Assembly: GCF_004793975.1 (NCBI RefSeq)
Contig: NZ_SRYB01000024.1
Location: forward strand, 1-64,000
Origin: Lepagella muris
GTDB taxonomy: Bacteria; Bacteroidota; Bacteroidia; Bacteroidales; Muribaculaceae
Length of the DNA stretch: 64,000 nucleotides
Direction of reading: 5' to 3'
The notes under the pieces are model-generated. The model ran no database searches, was not told where the DNA came from, and saw only the letters and a program-made list of their open reading frames with translations. This document shows, in pieces, positions 8,466 through 18,515 of this stretch; position 1 is the first letter of the stretch, and the number at the start of each line of letters is the position of its first letter. The position numbers and the translations under genes are program-made.

Positions 8466-9941
8466 ATGATGAAGAAAAGAATATTCATCAATGCTCTATA
8501 TGGCACCATGGCGGCTGTTGCCGCCATGGGAGCCACATCCTGTGGCAGCGACGACAAGAATGAGCCGTCGGGTGGAGACAATGGGAAGGATCCGGTAGAG
8601 ACAACCGATAAGTCTCTTGTCAATGCTGAACGCGCAATCGAGATTATCGATGCCGCCGTTGAGAATTATTTCGAGGGCGCAGGCATGTCAATGGCACGTC
8701 TATATAATCCTTACAACAATAAGAGGTCGGACGAACTCGGAAGTGTATGGATGTATACCTCCTCAATAGAGGCTGTTAATTCAGTGTTGAAGGCTATGAA
8801 GGAGCAGAAGGCTGCCGGGAAATCGGCTCTCTATGATGCTCATTTCACACGCTACACTCAGCTTCTCTCCGATCTCGTGGATAATCTGGAGTTTTATGCC
8901 GGCACTTACACCCTGACATCTTACACCGGCACCACCACCTGGACAGTCTACGGAGTGAACCGTGGAAGCGGAAAGGGTGCGGCTGATGTGACAGGCGTGC
9001 TGAACGTGTATGATGATCAGATGTGGATCGTGCGTGAGTTGCTTGAGGCTTACGAGGTGACAGGGGAGAAGAGGTATCTTGATAAGGCTGAATACCTGAC
9101 GGCATACGTGCTCGACGGTTGGGACTGCACTCTTGATGAGAATGGTCGTCAGCATGGCGGCATCACTTGGGGTCCGGGCTACGTCACGAAGCATTCCTGC
9201 TCCAATGGTCCAATCGTGGCTCCCCTTGTGAAACTCGCCGACATATATAAAGGTAAGAGCGACGATATCACTTACGGCGTGATCCTTGAAGGGAAGAAAC
9301 GTGGTAAGGAGACAAAGGCTAAGGCTGACTACTATCTTGAGATGGCTGCCGCAGTATATGATTACCAGATGACGCATCTCTATGATCCGAAGACGGGGCT
9401 TTTCAGCGACATGATGGGTGGCGACGACAATGGCGGAAAGGTCAGATATGAGACAGTGCGTGGCGTGGAATATCGTGCCTACGTGCATCTGCGCGACCGT
9501 GTGGGCACAATCTTCTCCTACAACACCGGCACTATGATCTCCGGCGCGGCGGCTCTCTATAAGGCTACCTCCGATGCAAAATATCTGACTGAGATGAAGT
9601 CTCTTTGCGACAAGAGTTTCCCTTATTTCGCAAAGCCAGCTACAGGGAAGGACGGCTGCTATACGTTTGACATAACCGGATTCAACAACTGGTTTAACAA
9701 CGTGCTTGAAAGAAGCTATGTCGATGCTGCTGCGGCTTATCCGGAAGCGGGCGTATATGCGGAGGCTTTCCAGGCAAATCTTGACTATGCATATTCAAAC
9801 TATCTCTACAACCACATGCTTCCTACCAATCTTCTGGTGGGATGGAATATGGAAAGGAGCAAGAATAACGTGGAGGGGATGTTCACGTTCTCATTCGCGG
9901 CAGAATATGCCTCTCTTGCAGAATATCAATTAACAAAATAA
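8466..9941 (+). CDS. GH76 endo-alpha-1,6-mannanase lipoprotein
   Basis: A 491-residue lipoprotein (lipobox GATSC, then an acidic/Gly-rich linker SDDKNEPSGGDNG). GH76 enzymes are retaining endo-alpha-1,6-mannanases that cut the mannan backbone. The paired aspartates typical of the family lie in NVYDDQMWIVRELLEAY (about residues 180-196), inside an (alpha/alpha)6 barrel with HGGITWGPG nearby. It follows the lipoprotein gene by 14 bp and precedes susC by 16 bp, so it is co-transcribed. A surface location would let it make fragments for the SusCD importer. Position-specific proof of the catalytic pair needs an alignment. Confidence 0.88.
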   Translation: MMKKRIFINALYGTMAAVAAMGATSCGSDDKNEPSGGDNGKDPVETTDKSLVNAERAIEIIDAAVENYFEGAGMSMARLYNPYNNKRSDELGSVWMYTSSIEAVNSVLKAMKEQKAAGKSALYDAHFTRYTQLLSDLVDNLEFYAGTYTLTSYTGTTTWTVYGVNRGSGKGAADVTGVLNVYDDQMWIVRELLEAYEVTGEKRYLDKAEYLTAYVLDGWDCTLDENGRQHGGITWGPGYVTKHSCSNGPIVAPLVKLADIYKGKSDDITYGVILEGKKRGKETKAKADYYLEMAAAVYDYQMTHLYDPKTGLFSDMMGGDDNGGKVRYETVRGVEYRAYVHLRDRVGTIFSYNTGTMISGAAALYKATSDAKYLTEMKSLCDKSFPYFAKPATGKDGCYTFDITGFNNWFNNVLERSYVDAAAAYPEAGVYAEAFQANLDYAYSNYLYNHMLPTNLLVGWNMERSKNNVEGMFTFSFAAEYASLAEYQLTK

Positions 9942-9957
9942 CTAACTAACAACAAAC

Positions 9958-12900
9958 ATGACATCTATGAAGACTCCCGGCAGTCTGGCGCGTTTTTTCG
10001 TCTGTATGGCGATAGCGTTTATGGCGGCCCTCTATCCGGCAGGCTCACTGGCTCAAAGCACGGTGACCGTCACCGGTACAGTGACAGATGAACAGAACGA
10101 ACCGCTTATCGGTGCTACCGTAATGATGAAGGGATCATCAGTCGGTACGTCAACGGATATAGATGGTGCGTATTCTCTTCAGGTTCCATCAAATGCAGTC
10201 CTGGTATTCTCATACGTGGGCTACAATTCCATTGAGGAGAAACTGAATGGAAGAAAAGTGATCAACGTATCCATGAGTGCAGATGCCCAGCTTATGGATG
10301 AGGTGGTTGTCGTGGGTTACGGCACACAGCGCCGAGGCTCAGTGACGGGTGCCGTGGCAAGCGTGAAGGGTGATGAGATGCTCCAGACCAAGAGCGAGAA
10401 CCCTCAGAACATGCTCACAGGTCGTGTCCCCGGTCTCCGCGTATGGCAGAAGAGCTCCGAACCCGGTACGTACAGCAACAACATGGACGTGCGTGGTCTT
10501 GGTGCGCCGCTCGTGGTGATTGACGGTGTGCCCCGCACAGTTGAGGATTTCCAGCGTCTTAATGCCACCGACATCCAGGATATCTCAGTATTGAAGGATG
10601 CATCGGCTGCCATCTACGGTGTGCGTGCGGCAAACGGTGTGCTTCTCGTGACTACGAAGGGTGGCAACGCAGGTAAGGTCAACGTCACCTACAGCGGCTC
10701 CTATACTATCCAGAAGCCTAACAAGATGCCGAAGCTGGCAAGCGCGTATGACGCGATGACTATCTACAATGAGCAGAAATGGAACAACATCAACGGTGGT
10801 TCAATCGGTTTCTCCGCTGAGGATTTCGAGGCTCTCGCCAACGGCACTCGTCGCACTTCTGACTGGAACGACCTCGTGTTCTCCAACACTTCTCCCCAGA
10901 CTCAGCATGACGTCAGCATCTCCGGTGGCAACGAGCGTAACCAGTATTACGTGAGCTTCGGCTATTTCTATCAGGAGGGTCTCTTCAAGAGCGGCGACCT
11001 TAACTATGACAAATACAACGTGCGTGCCAACATCACGTCGGAGATCGTTAAGGGTCTTAAGTTCTATGCCAACCTTGCAGGTATGGCAGACTCCCGCAAC
11101 ACTCCCTACAACTCTTCAGTAGACATTATCCGTAACTACTGGAAGCAGGGTGTACTCTTCCCGGCTTACGCCGATCCGGAGCAGACTATGCTCAACTATG
11201 AGGGTCTTGACCTCGAACAGAATACTGTGGCTATGATGACAGCCGACGTAAGCGGTCATCGCAAGTATCGTCAGAAGACTTTCGAGTCGTCAGCTTATCT
11301 TAACTTTGACTTCGGCGCATATATCGCTCCGCTCAAAGGTCTTGAGGCAAAGGCTCTCATCAGCTACGACTATCGTGCGGACGACAATGAGATCTACCGT
11401 AAGGAATACTATCAGTATGCCTACGATCCGATGACTGACTCCTACAATAAGAAGATCTACAACAGCAGCTCTCCGAGCAACCTCCGTCGTGAATACTACA
11501 ACAAGCAGCAGGTGCTCTACCAGTTCCTCCTCAACTACAACCGTGAGTTTAACGAGCTTCACAACGTCAGCGCGACTGTAGGTTGGGAGGGTCAGCGTCG
11601 CAACGGCGACAACTTCTATGCAGTGCGTGACCTTGCATTCTCCAATCCTTACCTTCTCGTGGGTGTTACTGAGGGTCAGATCGGTGCGATGAACGGCGGC
11701 GACCTCTATGAGTATACCAACAACGCTCTTATCGGACGAGTTAACTATTCATTTGCCGACCGCTACCTTATCGAGGGTCAGTTCCGTTATGACGGTTCTT
11801 CAAAATTTGCCAAGGGTCATCAGTGGGGCTTCTTCCCCTCTGTGTCTGCCGGCTGGAGAATCTCTGAGGAATCATTCGTGCGCGACACGGAAGCCCTTGA
11901 TTTCATCAACAACCTCAAGGTGCGTGCAAGCTACGGTGTGCTTGGTGACGACAGCGGCGTGAACTATGACTGGACGATGGGTTACAACTATCCCGCAGGC
12001 AACCCTGCTGACAACGGTAACTACAACGGTTATTCTCCGGGTTACGTATTCAACGGACAATATATCTCCGCAGCGTCTCCCATGGCACTCCCCAACGTGG
12101 CAATCTCATGGTATAAATCAAAGACATTCGACGTAGGTGTGGATTTCGATATGCGTAACGGTCTCTTCGGATTCTCATTCGACTATTTCCACCGCAAGCG
12201 TACAGGTCTCTACGAGCGCAACAATGGCGCGTTGCCGACAGTGGTAGGTGCGACAGCTCCACGCGAAAACATCAACAGCGACTCCCATCAGGGTATGGAG
12301 CTTGAACTCCGCCATTCCAACAAGGTAGGGGAAGTCACCTACAATCTTCGCGGTATGGTTACCATCACCCGTAACAAGTATCTCTATGCAGCCAACAAGG
12401 GACCGTGGGCTAACTCCTACGACCGTTGGAAGAACGATAACCTCAACAACCGTTATCAGGGTGTGCAGTTCGGCTACACAGGCGCAGGACGTTACCAGAA
12501 CTGGTATGATATCTGGAACTATGCCGGATATCAGGAGAAGGATATCCTCCCCGGCGACTATAAATATGAGGACTGGAACGGCGACGGTGAGATCAGCGAT
12601 CTTGACTCGCATCCTTTCGCATTCGACCAGACTCCCTGGATGAACTACTCACTTAACGTAGGCGTCAACTGGCGCGACTTCGATTTCTCAATGCTCTGGC
12701 AGGGTTCTGCTCTCGGCTCAATGGAATATAAGGAACCTCTTTATTCAATCTGGGGCGACATGGGCGGCGGTATCCTCGAGCAGTACACCGACCGCTGGCA
12801 TCCGGTGAACCCGACTGCAGATCCATACGATCCCGCAACTGAATGGGTATCCGGCTACTATGCCTACACAGGTCGCTATCCTCGCGGCAACTCTTCATTC

Positions 12901-13125
12901 AACCGCGTAAGCACTGACTATCTGCGTCTGAAGAGCATCGAGCTTGGCTACACTCTGCCGAAGAAAATCACTCGCCAGACAAGTCTCCGTCTCTATTTCA
13001 ACGCCTACAACCTGCTTACGTTTACAAAGGTGAAATTCGTTGACCCGGAGCATCCCGATGATGATCTCGGACGTATGTACCCGCTTAACAAGACCTTCAC
13101 ATTCGGTCTTACTTTCTCTTACTAA
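9958..13125 (+). CDS. SusC-like TonB-dependent outer-membrane transporter
   Basis: A 1055-residue receptor. A signal peptide of about 33 residues is followed by a carboxypeptidase-regulatory-like domain (TVTDEQNEPLIGATVMMKG), the TonB-box/plug junction DEVVVVGYGTQRRGSVTGAV, the plug (VIDGVPRTVEDFQRLNATDI, DISVLKDASAAIYGVRAANGV) and a long 22-strand barrel ending FTFGLTFSY with the terminal aromatic. It imports oligosaccharides across the outer membrane with TonB energy and pairs with the SusD-like lid encoded 20 bp downstream. The flanking GH76 and GH92 genes suggest alpha-manno-oligosaccharides as substrate. ATG at 9967 is an alternative start. Confidence 0.96.
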   Translation: MTSMKTPGSLARFFVCMAIAFMAALYPAGSLAQSTVTVTGTVTDEQNEPLIGATVMMKGSSVGTSTDIDGAYSLQVPSNAVLVFSYVGYNSIEEKLNGRKVINVSMSADAQLMDEVVVVGYGTQRRGSVTGAVASVKGDEMLQTKSENPQNMLTGRVPGLRVWQKSSEPGTYSNNMDVRGLGAPLVVIDGVPRTVEDFQRLNATDIQDISVLKDASAAIYGVRAANGVLLVTTKGGNAGKVNVTYSGSYTIQKPNKMPKLASAYDAMTIYNEQKWNNINGGSIGFSAEDFEALANGTRRTSDWNDLVFSNTSPQTQHDVSISGGNERNQYYVSFGYFYQEGLFKSGDLNYDKYNVRANITSEIVKGLKFYANLAGMADSRNTPYNSSVDIIRNYWKQGVLFPAYADPEQTMLNYEGLDLEQNTVAMMTADVSGHRKYRQKTFESSAYLNFDFGAYIAPLKGLEAKALISYDYRADDNEIYRKEYYQYAYDPMTDSYNKKIYNSSSPSNLRREYYNKQQVLYQFLLNYNREFNELHNVSATVGWEGQRRNGDNFYAVRDLAFSNPYLLVGVTEGQIGAMNGGDLYEYTNNALIGRVNYSFADRYLIEGQFRYDGSSKFAKGHQWGFFPSVSAGWRISEESFVRDTEALDFINNLKVRASYGVLGDDSGVNYDWTMGYNYPAGNPADNGNYNGYSPGYVFNGQYISAASPMALPNVAISWYKSKTFDVGVDFDMRNGLFGFSFDYFHRKRTGLYERNNGALPTVVGATAPRENINSDSHQGMELELRHSNKVGEVTYNLRGMVTITRNKYLYAANKGPWANSYDRWKNDNLNNRYQGVQFGYTGAGRYQNWYDIWNYAGYQEKDILPGDYKYEDWNGDGEISDLDSHPFAFDQTPWMNYSLNVGVNWRDFDFSMLWQGSALGSMEYKEPLYSIWGDMGGGILEQYTDRWHPVNPTADPYDPATEWVSGYYAYTGRYPRGNSSFNRVSTDYLRLKSIELGYTLPKKITRQTSLRLYFNAYNLLTFTKVKFVDPEHPDDDLGRMYPLNKTFTFGLTFSY

Positions 13126-13145
13126 CCAAAAAAGAAACATCAGAA

Positions 13146-15206
13146 ATGAAAAAGATAATTCTATCAGCTATTTTGGGTGCGACCCTTCTGACATCCTGTC
13201 AGAATATGGACATCCCTCCCAAAAATATAGTCACCTCCGACGACCTTCTTTCCAGTGAGTCGGGTATGGACATATACATGGCGCGCATGTATTCCATCAT
13301 GCCGTTTGAGGATTTCAAATATCTCCCTGAGAGAGGTATCAGTAACTTCAACGGCTGGCTTGCCGGTTTCGGTTTCGAGGGTATCGGCGAGAATGTGAAC
13401 CGCGACGGTTATTGCCGTTCGTTCACGGGAGAGGGCGACGTATATTGGGGCAAGGCTTTCGAGCTTCTCCGCGACGCCAACTTCCTTATCGAGAATCTTC
13501 CCAACTATCGCGGCACTTACCCGGAGATCACTTATAATGACTATCTCGGTGAGGCATACTTCGTGAGAGCTTACGTATTCTATGCTCTTGCAAAGCGTTT
13601 CGGTGGTATCCCTTTGGTGACAAGAGTGATCAACTATCCTGCCGAGACGGATCTGCTTGAGGTGCCCCGTGCAAGCGAGGAGGAGACCTGGGACCAGATA
13701 TGTGCCGACTTTGACAAGGCTATCGAGCTGATGATGCCCAAGAGTCCGAAGAGAGGTTATGCCAACAAGTATGTGGCTCTCGCAGTGAAATCTCAGGCAA
13801 TGCTCTATGCCGGTTCTGTGGCTAAGTATAATGAGACAGTGCCCGGACGTCTGACAGGTCTCGGTCAGAAGACCGGTGTACGCGTGATCGGTTTCGACGC
13901 CGCTACAGCTGCCGAGGCTTCCAAACGTTATTTCACGGAGGCTTATAAGGCTGCCAACGAGGTGATACAGAATGGCGGCTACAGCCTTTATAAGAAGAAA
14001 TGGGCTGAGGGAGACCGCGAGGCTATCCGTCAGAACATGATCGATATGATTTCTGACACAGATAGTCCGGAGAATATTTGGATCCGCGAATATCTCTATC
14101 CGACCACTACCCACTCATTCGATGCCTACAACGCGCCTTACGTGTTCCGTTCGCCGTTGAGCTCCGCAATGTGTCCGACTGCCGACTTCGTTGAGCTTTT
14201 CGAAGGCTTCGACCGTTATCCCGACGGTTCGCTCAAGGTGACTACCGGCAATTCCAACAGTGAGGGTACATATATAATGTATGACAACATCGGCGATTTC
14301 TATAAGAATGCCGAGCCGCGTCTGCTCTCTTATCTGATTATCCCCGGCGACCAGTTCAAGGGTCAGAAGATGGAGATCTATGCAGGTGTCTACACCGGCA
14401 CAACTCCTGTAAGACCTCTCCTGAATGATTATTCTTATCAGGGTCAGGCTCAGAACTACCAGAATCTCGATATCGCCAAGGGCGACAATCCGACTCTCTA
14501 TATGACTCCTGACCCCAACAATCATAAGATTGTGAAACTTCCCGACGGAAGCGAGATGAAGGCATCAGGCGCGAACGGTCCGTTCTACAACTTCGCCGAG
14601 TCAGCAATGACGGGTCTTCTTGCAAGAAAATGGCTGAAGGATGATCCTTCGTTCACCGCTCGTGAGGGCAACAGCGACCAGCACTATATCCTCGTGCGCT
14701 ATGCAGAGGTGCTTCTCAACGCTGCTGAGGCTGCCGTGGAGCTTTCGCTCGCCGGAGTGGCATCTCCCGATGGATCCGACATGCTTGGCGTGGCTACCGA
14801 CGTGATCAACGACATACGTAGCCGTGCGGGAGCAACTCTGCTCTCCGGCAAACTCACCGGCAGCATCGAGAGCCGCAATGAGGTCAGAAAAGAGCGTCGT
14901 AAGGAGATCGCAATGGAGACAAATATCAAGTGGGACCTCCGTCGCTGGCGTGTGCAGGATTATGACAACCGCGACGGTTTCTGGGGTGAGACACGCGACA
15001 AGGATAAGTTCAGCTCCAACTCTCACTATCGTTTCCGTGGCATCTATCCTTTCTACTCCGCACAGGATAAGAAATGGTTCTACGACGTGCGTTTCGAATG
15101 CATCTCCCATAAGGAGTTTGATTACAACACGATCGACTACTATTTCAGCATACCCGGTGGGGAAGTTGTCAAGAGTCCTGTAATAGACCAGCAGCCAAAC
15201 CGTTAA
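13146..15206 (+). CDS. SusD-like (RagB) glycan-binding lipoprotein
   Basis: A 686-residue lipoprotein (lipobox TLLTSC near residue 18). SusD proteins are TPR-rich lids on SusC that bind glycan. Recognisable parts are the N-terminal SusD domain, GEAYFVRAYVFYALAKRFGG in the helical core, and the C-terminal NEVRKERRKEIAMETNIKWDLRRW segment, the classic ERRxE...RxxDLRRW motif. It is longer than most SusD proteins, mainly through a 330-450 insertion region (IIPGDQFKGQKMEIYAGVYTG) that may shape the binding site. It directly follows susC. Confidence 0.95.
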   Translation: MKKIILSAILGATLLTSCQNMDIPPKNIVTSDDLLSSESGMDIYMARMYSIMPFEDFKYLPERGISNFNGWLAGFGFEGIGENVNRDGYCRSFTGEGDVYWGKAFELLRDANFLIENLPNYRGTYPEITYNDYLGEAYFVRAYVFYALAKRFGGIPLVTRVINYPAETDLLEVPRASEEETWDQICADFDKAIELMMPKSPKRGYANKYVALAVKSQAMLYAGSVAKYNETVPGRLTGLGQKTGVRVIGFDAATAAEASKRYFTEAYKAANEVIQNGGYSLYKKKWAEGDREAIRQNMIDMISDTDSPENIWIREYLYPTTTHSFDAYNAPYVFRSPLSSAMCPTADFVELFEGFDRYPDGSLKVTTGNSNSEGTYIMYDNIGDFYKNAEPRLLSYLIIPGDQFKGQKMEIYAGVYTGTTPVRPLLNDYSYQGQAQNYQNLDIAKGDNPTLYMTPDPNNHKIVKLPDGSEMKASGANGPFYNFAESAMTGLLARKWLKDDPSFTAREGNSDQHYILVRYAEVLLNAAEAAVELSLAGVASPDGSDMLGVATDVINDIRSRAGATLLSGKLTGSIESRNEVRKERRKEIAMETNIKWDLRRWRVQDYDNRDGFWGETRDKDKFSSNSHYRFRGIYPFYSAQDKKWFYDVRFECISHKEFDYNTIDYYFSIPGGEVVKSPVIDQQPNR

Positions 15207-15283
15207 TAAAACAAAGCATGAGGCTCCGGTGAGCCGGAAGCCACTGGAGCCATACATACTAACAATACTAATAAAGACATATC

Positions 15284-16099
15284 ATGAAATTATTTAAGAT
15301 ATCCGGCATGTTTGCCGCCCTCCTTATGCTCTCCTCTTGCAGCATGTTTGAGATTGATAACTACGACGCACCGGAAGAGACTATCCGTGGCGAAGTCGTG
15401 GATGTGAAGACCGGTAATCCGGTGCTGACCGACCAGGGCAGCGAGGGTATCCGTGTGCGCCTGACAGAGTTGAGCTGGGGACCGAACGTGGAGCATAACC
15501 CCGATTTCTATTGCCGTCCGGATGGCACTTTCCAGAATACCAAGATATTCAAGGGTAACTACAACATACGCATCGACGGTCCGTTTATCCCTCTTGTAAG
15601 AGAGACTGCTGACGGAGTGCCTCTCGCTGACGAGACCATCACTACAGACATAAAGGGAGTGACAAACGTCAAGTTTGAGGTTGAGCCGTTCCTTAATGTG
15701 CGCATCGTGGGTGATCCCACCGTCAGCAATGGCGTTATCAAGGCTAAGGTAGTAGTGGAGAGAGGCGTGAGTGAGCAGGATTTCCGCGACAAGATTCAGC
15801 CGATGGGCAACTGGAATGATTCATTCCTGAATATGACCGACATTCAGTTCTTCGTGAGCTACTCTAATTCGGTCGGTTATCGTGCGCGCGACGACCGCTG
15901 GTCAAGCGCAATCAACTATACCGGTTCTGAATTTAACGACAAGTTCGGCACTCCGATCACCATCACTTCCAATGGTCAGATACCATCAGGTCGTAAGGTG
16001 TGGGTGCGTGCTGCTGCCCGTATAAACTTTGATACTCCTGTAGGTAGCGGCACACGTCGCTGGAACTACAGCGAGCCTATCGAAGTGATGATTCCATAA
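15284..16099 (+). CDS. DUF3823-type PUL lipoprotein
   Basis: A 271-residue lipoprotein (lipobox SSCS near residue 19). The pattern of an N-terminal carboxypeptidase-like sandwich (YDAPEETIRGEVVDVKTGNPV), KIFKGNYNIRIDGPF, and a C-terminal sandwich with FFVSYSNSVGYRARDDRW and VWVRAAARIN fits DUF3823, a family almost always found right after susD. Its role is probably glycan binding at the surface, comparable to SusE, but this is not proven for the family. The gene starts 78 bp after susD in the same operon. Confidence 0.85.
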   Translation: MKLFKISGMFAALLMLSSCSMFEIDNYDAPEETIRGEVVDVKTGNPVLTDQGSEGIRVRLTELSWGPNVEHNPDFYCRPDGTFQNTKIFKGNYNIRIDGPFIPLVRETADGVPLADETITTDIKGVTNVKFEVEPFLNVRIVGDPTVSNGVIKAKVVVERGVSEQDFRDKIQPMGNWNDSFLNMTDIQFFVSYSNSVGYRARDDRWSSAINYTGSEFNDKFGTPITITSNGQIPSGRKVWVRAAARINFDTPVGSGTRRWNYSEPIEVMIP

Positions 16100-16116
16100 T
16101 CCCCTAACCCCATGCA

Positions 16117-16151
16117 GGGGAGCCGTCCGGCATTGTCCGGCTTGGCTCCCC
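16117..16151 (+). terminator. GC-rich stem-loop after the DUF3823 gene
   Basis: GGGGAGCC at 16117-16124 pairs with GGCTCCCC at 16144-16151, with a second CCGG/CCGG inner stem. No T-tract follows, so it may be an RNA-stabilising or partial terminator between the SusCD part and the second GH92. Confidence 0.45.
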
Positions 16152-16182
16152 GGCTCCCTAAAGGGGAAGTCTTAATCACTAT

Positions 16183-16240
16183 CAACTATAACCCATAAAC
16201 TATCAACCATAAACTATAAACTATAAACTATAAACTATAC
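16183..16240 (+). repeat. Tandem 7-bp AT-rich repeat (ATAAACT)
   Basis: The heptamer ATAAACT is repeated in tandem from about 16212 to 16239, with degenerate copies before it. It lies in the spacer before GH92. A similar but weaker motif (ACCATAAAC) is seen at 39-66. Such short repeats could slip and change spacer length; no gene is present in 16100-16274. Confidence 0.6.
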
Positions 16241-16274
16241 CCCATACCCCCTCACCCATAAAAATCTCAACCCT

Positions 16275-18446
16275 ATGAAAAAGATTAGCAGCTTATTGGC
16301 TTGTGGATCCCTTCTGGCTCTCAGAGCGGTAGGATGTACGGCAACAGATAAAACTTCCCTGACAAGGGAGGTTGATCCAAAAATCGGCAGTGGTGGTCAT
16401 GGTCACGTGTTTGTCGGTGCGAATGTCCCGTTCGGTCTTGTACAGGTGGGTCCGACAAGTGTGACAGAGGGCTGGGACTGGTGTTCCGGCTACCATGACA
16501 GCGACTCTACCGTAATAGGTTTTTCACATACTCATCTCTCAGGCACAGGTTGCGGAGATTTGCTTGACGTCACAGTGATGCCGGTGGTAGGGGATGATCT
16601 TATATATGCGCGTGGAAATACAGATTCTATCGGTTCCGGTCTGTGGTCGTATGCCGACCGTTCGCGTGAGGTGGTGCGTCCCGGCTACTATGCCGTGCCG
16701 CTGACCCGCTATGGAATCGAGACAGAGATGACCGCAACGCCGAGAGTAGGTTTTCATAGATACAGATTCCCGGAAGGGAAGGCTCCGGCAGTGGTGGTTG
16801 ACTTGCGCGATGGCGGCAACTGGGATTCCGCCGAAGATATTCATATAGAGAAACAGGGAGATTCGCGTCTTACCGGCTGGCGTCATTCCAAAGGATGGGC
16901 AAATAATCAGAAACTTTTCTTTGTCATTGATTTCTCCCGCCCGTTTGCATCCCTTGAGAAGAAGGGTGAGGATGGTCTGTTTGCACGCGTGGATTTTGAG
17001 GAGAAGGGTGATGAGCCTTTGATGATGAAGGTGGCAATCTCGCCGGTGTCGGTAGAGGGAGCCGTAGCCAACATGGAGAAAGAACTTCCGGGATGGGATT
17101 TCGATAAGACCGTGGCGGATGCCGACCGTCTTTGGGATGATGAACTCGGCAAGGTGAGAATCAAGGGTGGCACTCCTGATGAGAGGAAGATATTCTACAC
17201 ATCCTTATATCACACGATGATTGCACCATCGGAATTTTCCGATGTCAACGGTGATTATCGTGGTGCTGACGGGGAGGTGAAACATAATCCCGGTTTCAAT
17301 TGCTACACCACTTACTCACTCTGGGATACCTATCGCGCCGCGATGCCGCTCCTTAGCATAATCCAGCCGCAGCGTTATGCCGACATGATTAACACGATGA
17401 CCGCTATCTGCGATGAGCAGGGTCGTCTGCCGGTGTGGCATCTGTGGGGATGTGAGACCGACTGCATGGTGGGCAATCCCGGCATACCGGTGGTGGCTGA
17501 CGCTATCGTGAAGGATATCCCCGGGGTGGATAAGGAGCGTGCGTATAAGGCATTGCTGAAGACCGGCATGGATACAATCCGTGGAAACGGGCTTCGTCAG
17601 AAGTATGGCTATATCCCGTTTGATCTGTTCGGGAATGAGTCTGTGGCTTACGATATGGAGTATGCGCTTGCCGATTGGGCAATCGCACAGGCTGCGGAGG
17701 CTATGGGCGACTCTATTAATAAGGAGTATTTTGAAAACCGCAGTCATTCCTACCGCAATTATTTCGACGCGTCCACCGGCTTCATGAGAGGCAAGGACAG
17801 CAAGGGGAATTGGCGCGATCCGTTCAATGAGTTCAACACGTCGCATCGTGTAAATGACTATTGCGAGGGTAACGCCTGGCAATACACTTGGCTCGTGCCT
17901 CATGACGTGGAGGGTCTGCGCGACTGCTTCGGCTCAAAGGAGAGGATGATTTCGCGTCTTGACTCGCTGTTTACCGTATCGTCGGAGCTTCAGGGCACCG
18001 ACATATCTCCCGACGTGTCGGGTTTCATCGGTCAGTATGCTCACGGCAATGAGCCGGGACACCACACTGCTTATCTCTACACGATGCTCGGGTATCCGGA
18101 GAAGACTGCCGACCTCGTGAGGGAGATCTGTTCCACCATGTACACCACGGAAGTAGACGGGTTGTCAGGAAATGAGGACGTGGGTCAGATGTCGGCATGG
18201 TACATACTCTCTGCAATCGGCATGTATGAGGTGGAGCCGGGTAGCGGACGCTACTGGTTTGGCACTCCTCTGTTTGAGGAAGTGGAGATCGACGTGCCGG
18301 GTGGTGTGTTCCGTGTGAAGGCTGACGGAATGTCTGCCGACAGGAAGTACGTGAAGGGCATCCGTCTCAACGGCGAGGAATATAAGCTCCCGTATATCAA
18401 CTATTCCGATATAATGAAGGGTGGCGAGATAGTGTTTGAATTTTGA
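16275..18446 (+). CDS. GH92 exo-alpha-mannosidase (linkage not alpha-1,2-type)
   Basis: A 723-residue enzyme with a lipobox-like signal end (AVGC at residue 21). GH92 marks are GFSHTHLSGTGCGDLLDV (near 82-99), YCEGNAWQYTW (Glu531, probable acid), YAHGNEPGHH (588-597) and SGNEDVGQMSAWY (base region, Asp635). Unlike the minus-strand GH92 it has no His-Glu pair 59-60 residues before the GNED aspartate; this stretch reads DISPDVSGFIGQYAHGNEP. That suggests another linkage, such as alpha-1,3 or a broader specificity. It follows the SusCD block on the same strand and would remove side-chain mannose. Confidence 0.93.
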   Translation: MKKISSLLACGSLLALRAVGCTATDKTSLTREVDPKIGSGGHGHVFVGANVPFGLVQVGPTSVTEGWDWCSGYHDSDSTVIGFSHTHLSGTGCGDLLDVTVMPVVGDDLIYARGNTDSIGSGLWSYADRSREVVRPGYYAVPLTRYGIETEMTATPRVGFHRYRFPEGKAPAVVVDLRDGGNWDSAEDIHIEKQGDSRLTGWRHSKGWANNQKLFFVIDFSRPFASLEKKGEDGLFARVDFEEKGDEPLMMKVAISPVSVEGAVANMEKELPGWDFDKTVADADRLWDDELGKVRIKGGTPDERKIFYTSLYHTMIAPSEFSDVNGDYRGADGEVKHNPGFNCYTTYSLWDTYRAAMPLLSIIQPQRYADMINTMTAICDEQGRLPVWHLWGCETDCMVGNPGIPVVADAIVKDIPGVDKERAYKALLKTGMDTIRGNGLRQKYGYIPFDLFGNESVAYDMEYALADWAIAQAAEAMGDSINKEYFENRSHSYRNYFDASTGFMRGKDSKGNWRDPFNEFNTSHRVNDYCEGNAWQYTWLVPHDVEGLRDCFGSKERMISRLDSLFTVSSELQGTDISPDVSGFIGQYAHGNEPGHHTAYLYTMLGYPEKTADLVREICSTMYTTEVDGLSGNEDVGQMSAWYILSAIGMYEVEPGSGRYWFGTPLFEEVEIDVPGGVFRVKADGMSADRKYVKGIRLNGEEYKLPYINYSDIMKGGEIVFEF

Positions 18447-18515
18447 GTGTCGCTCAAAATACGATGTGACAGGTAACAAGTAATATGTAACATACGCGCT
18501 TCGCGCGTTTAGCTT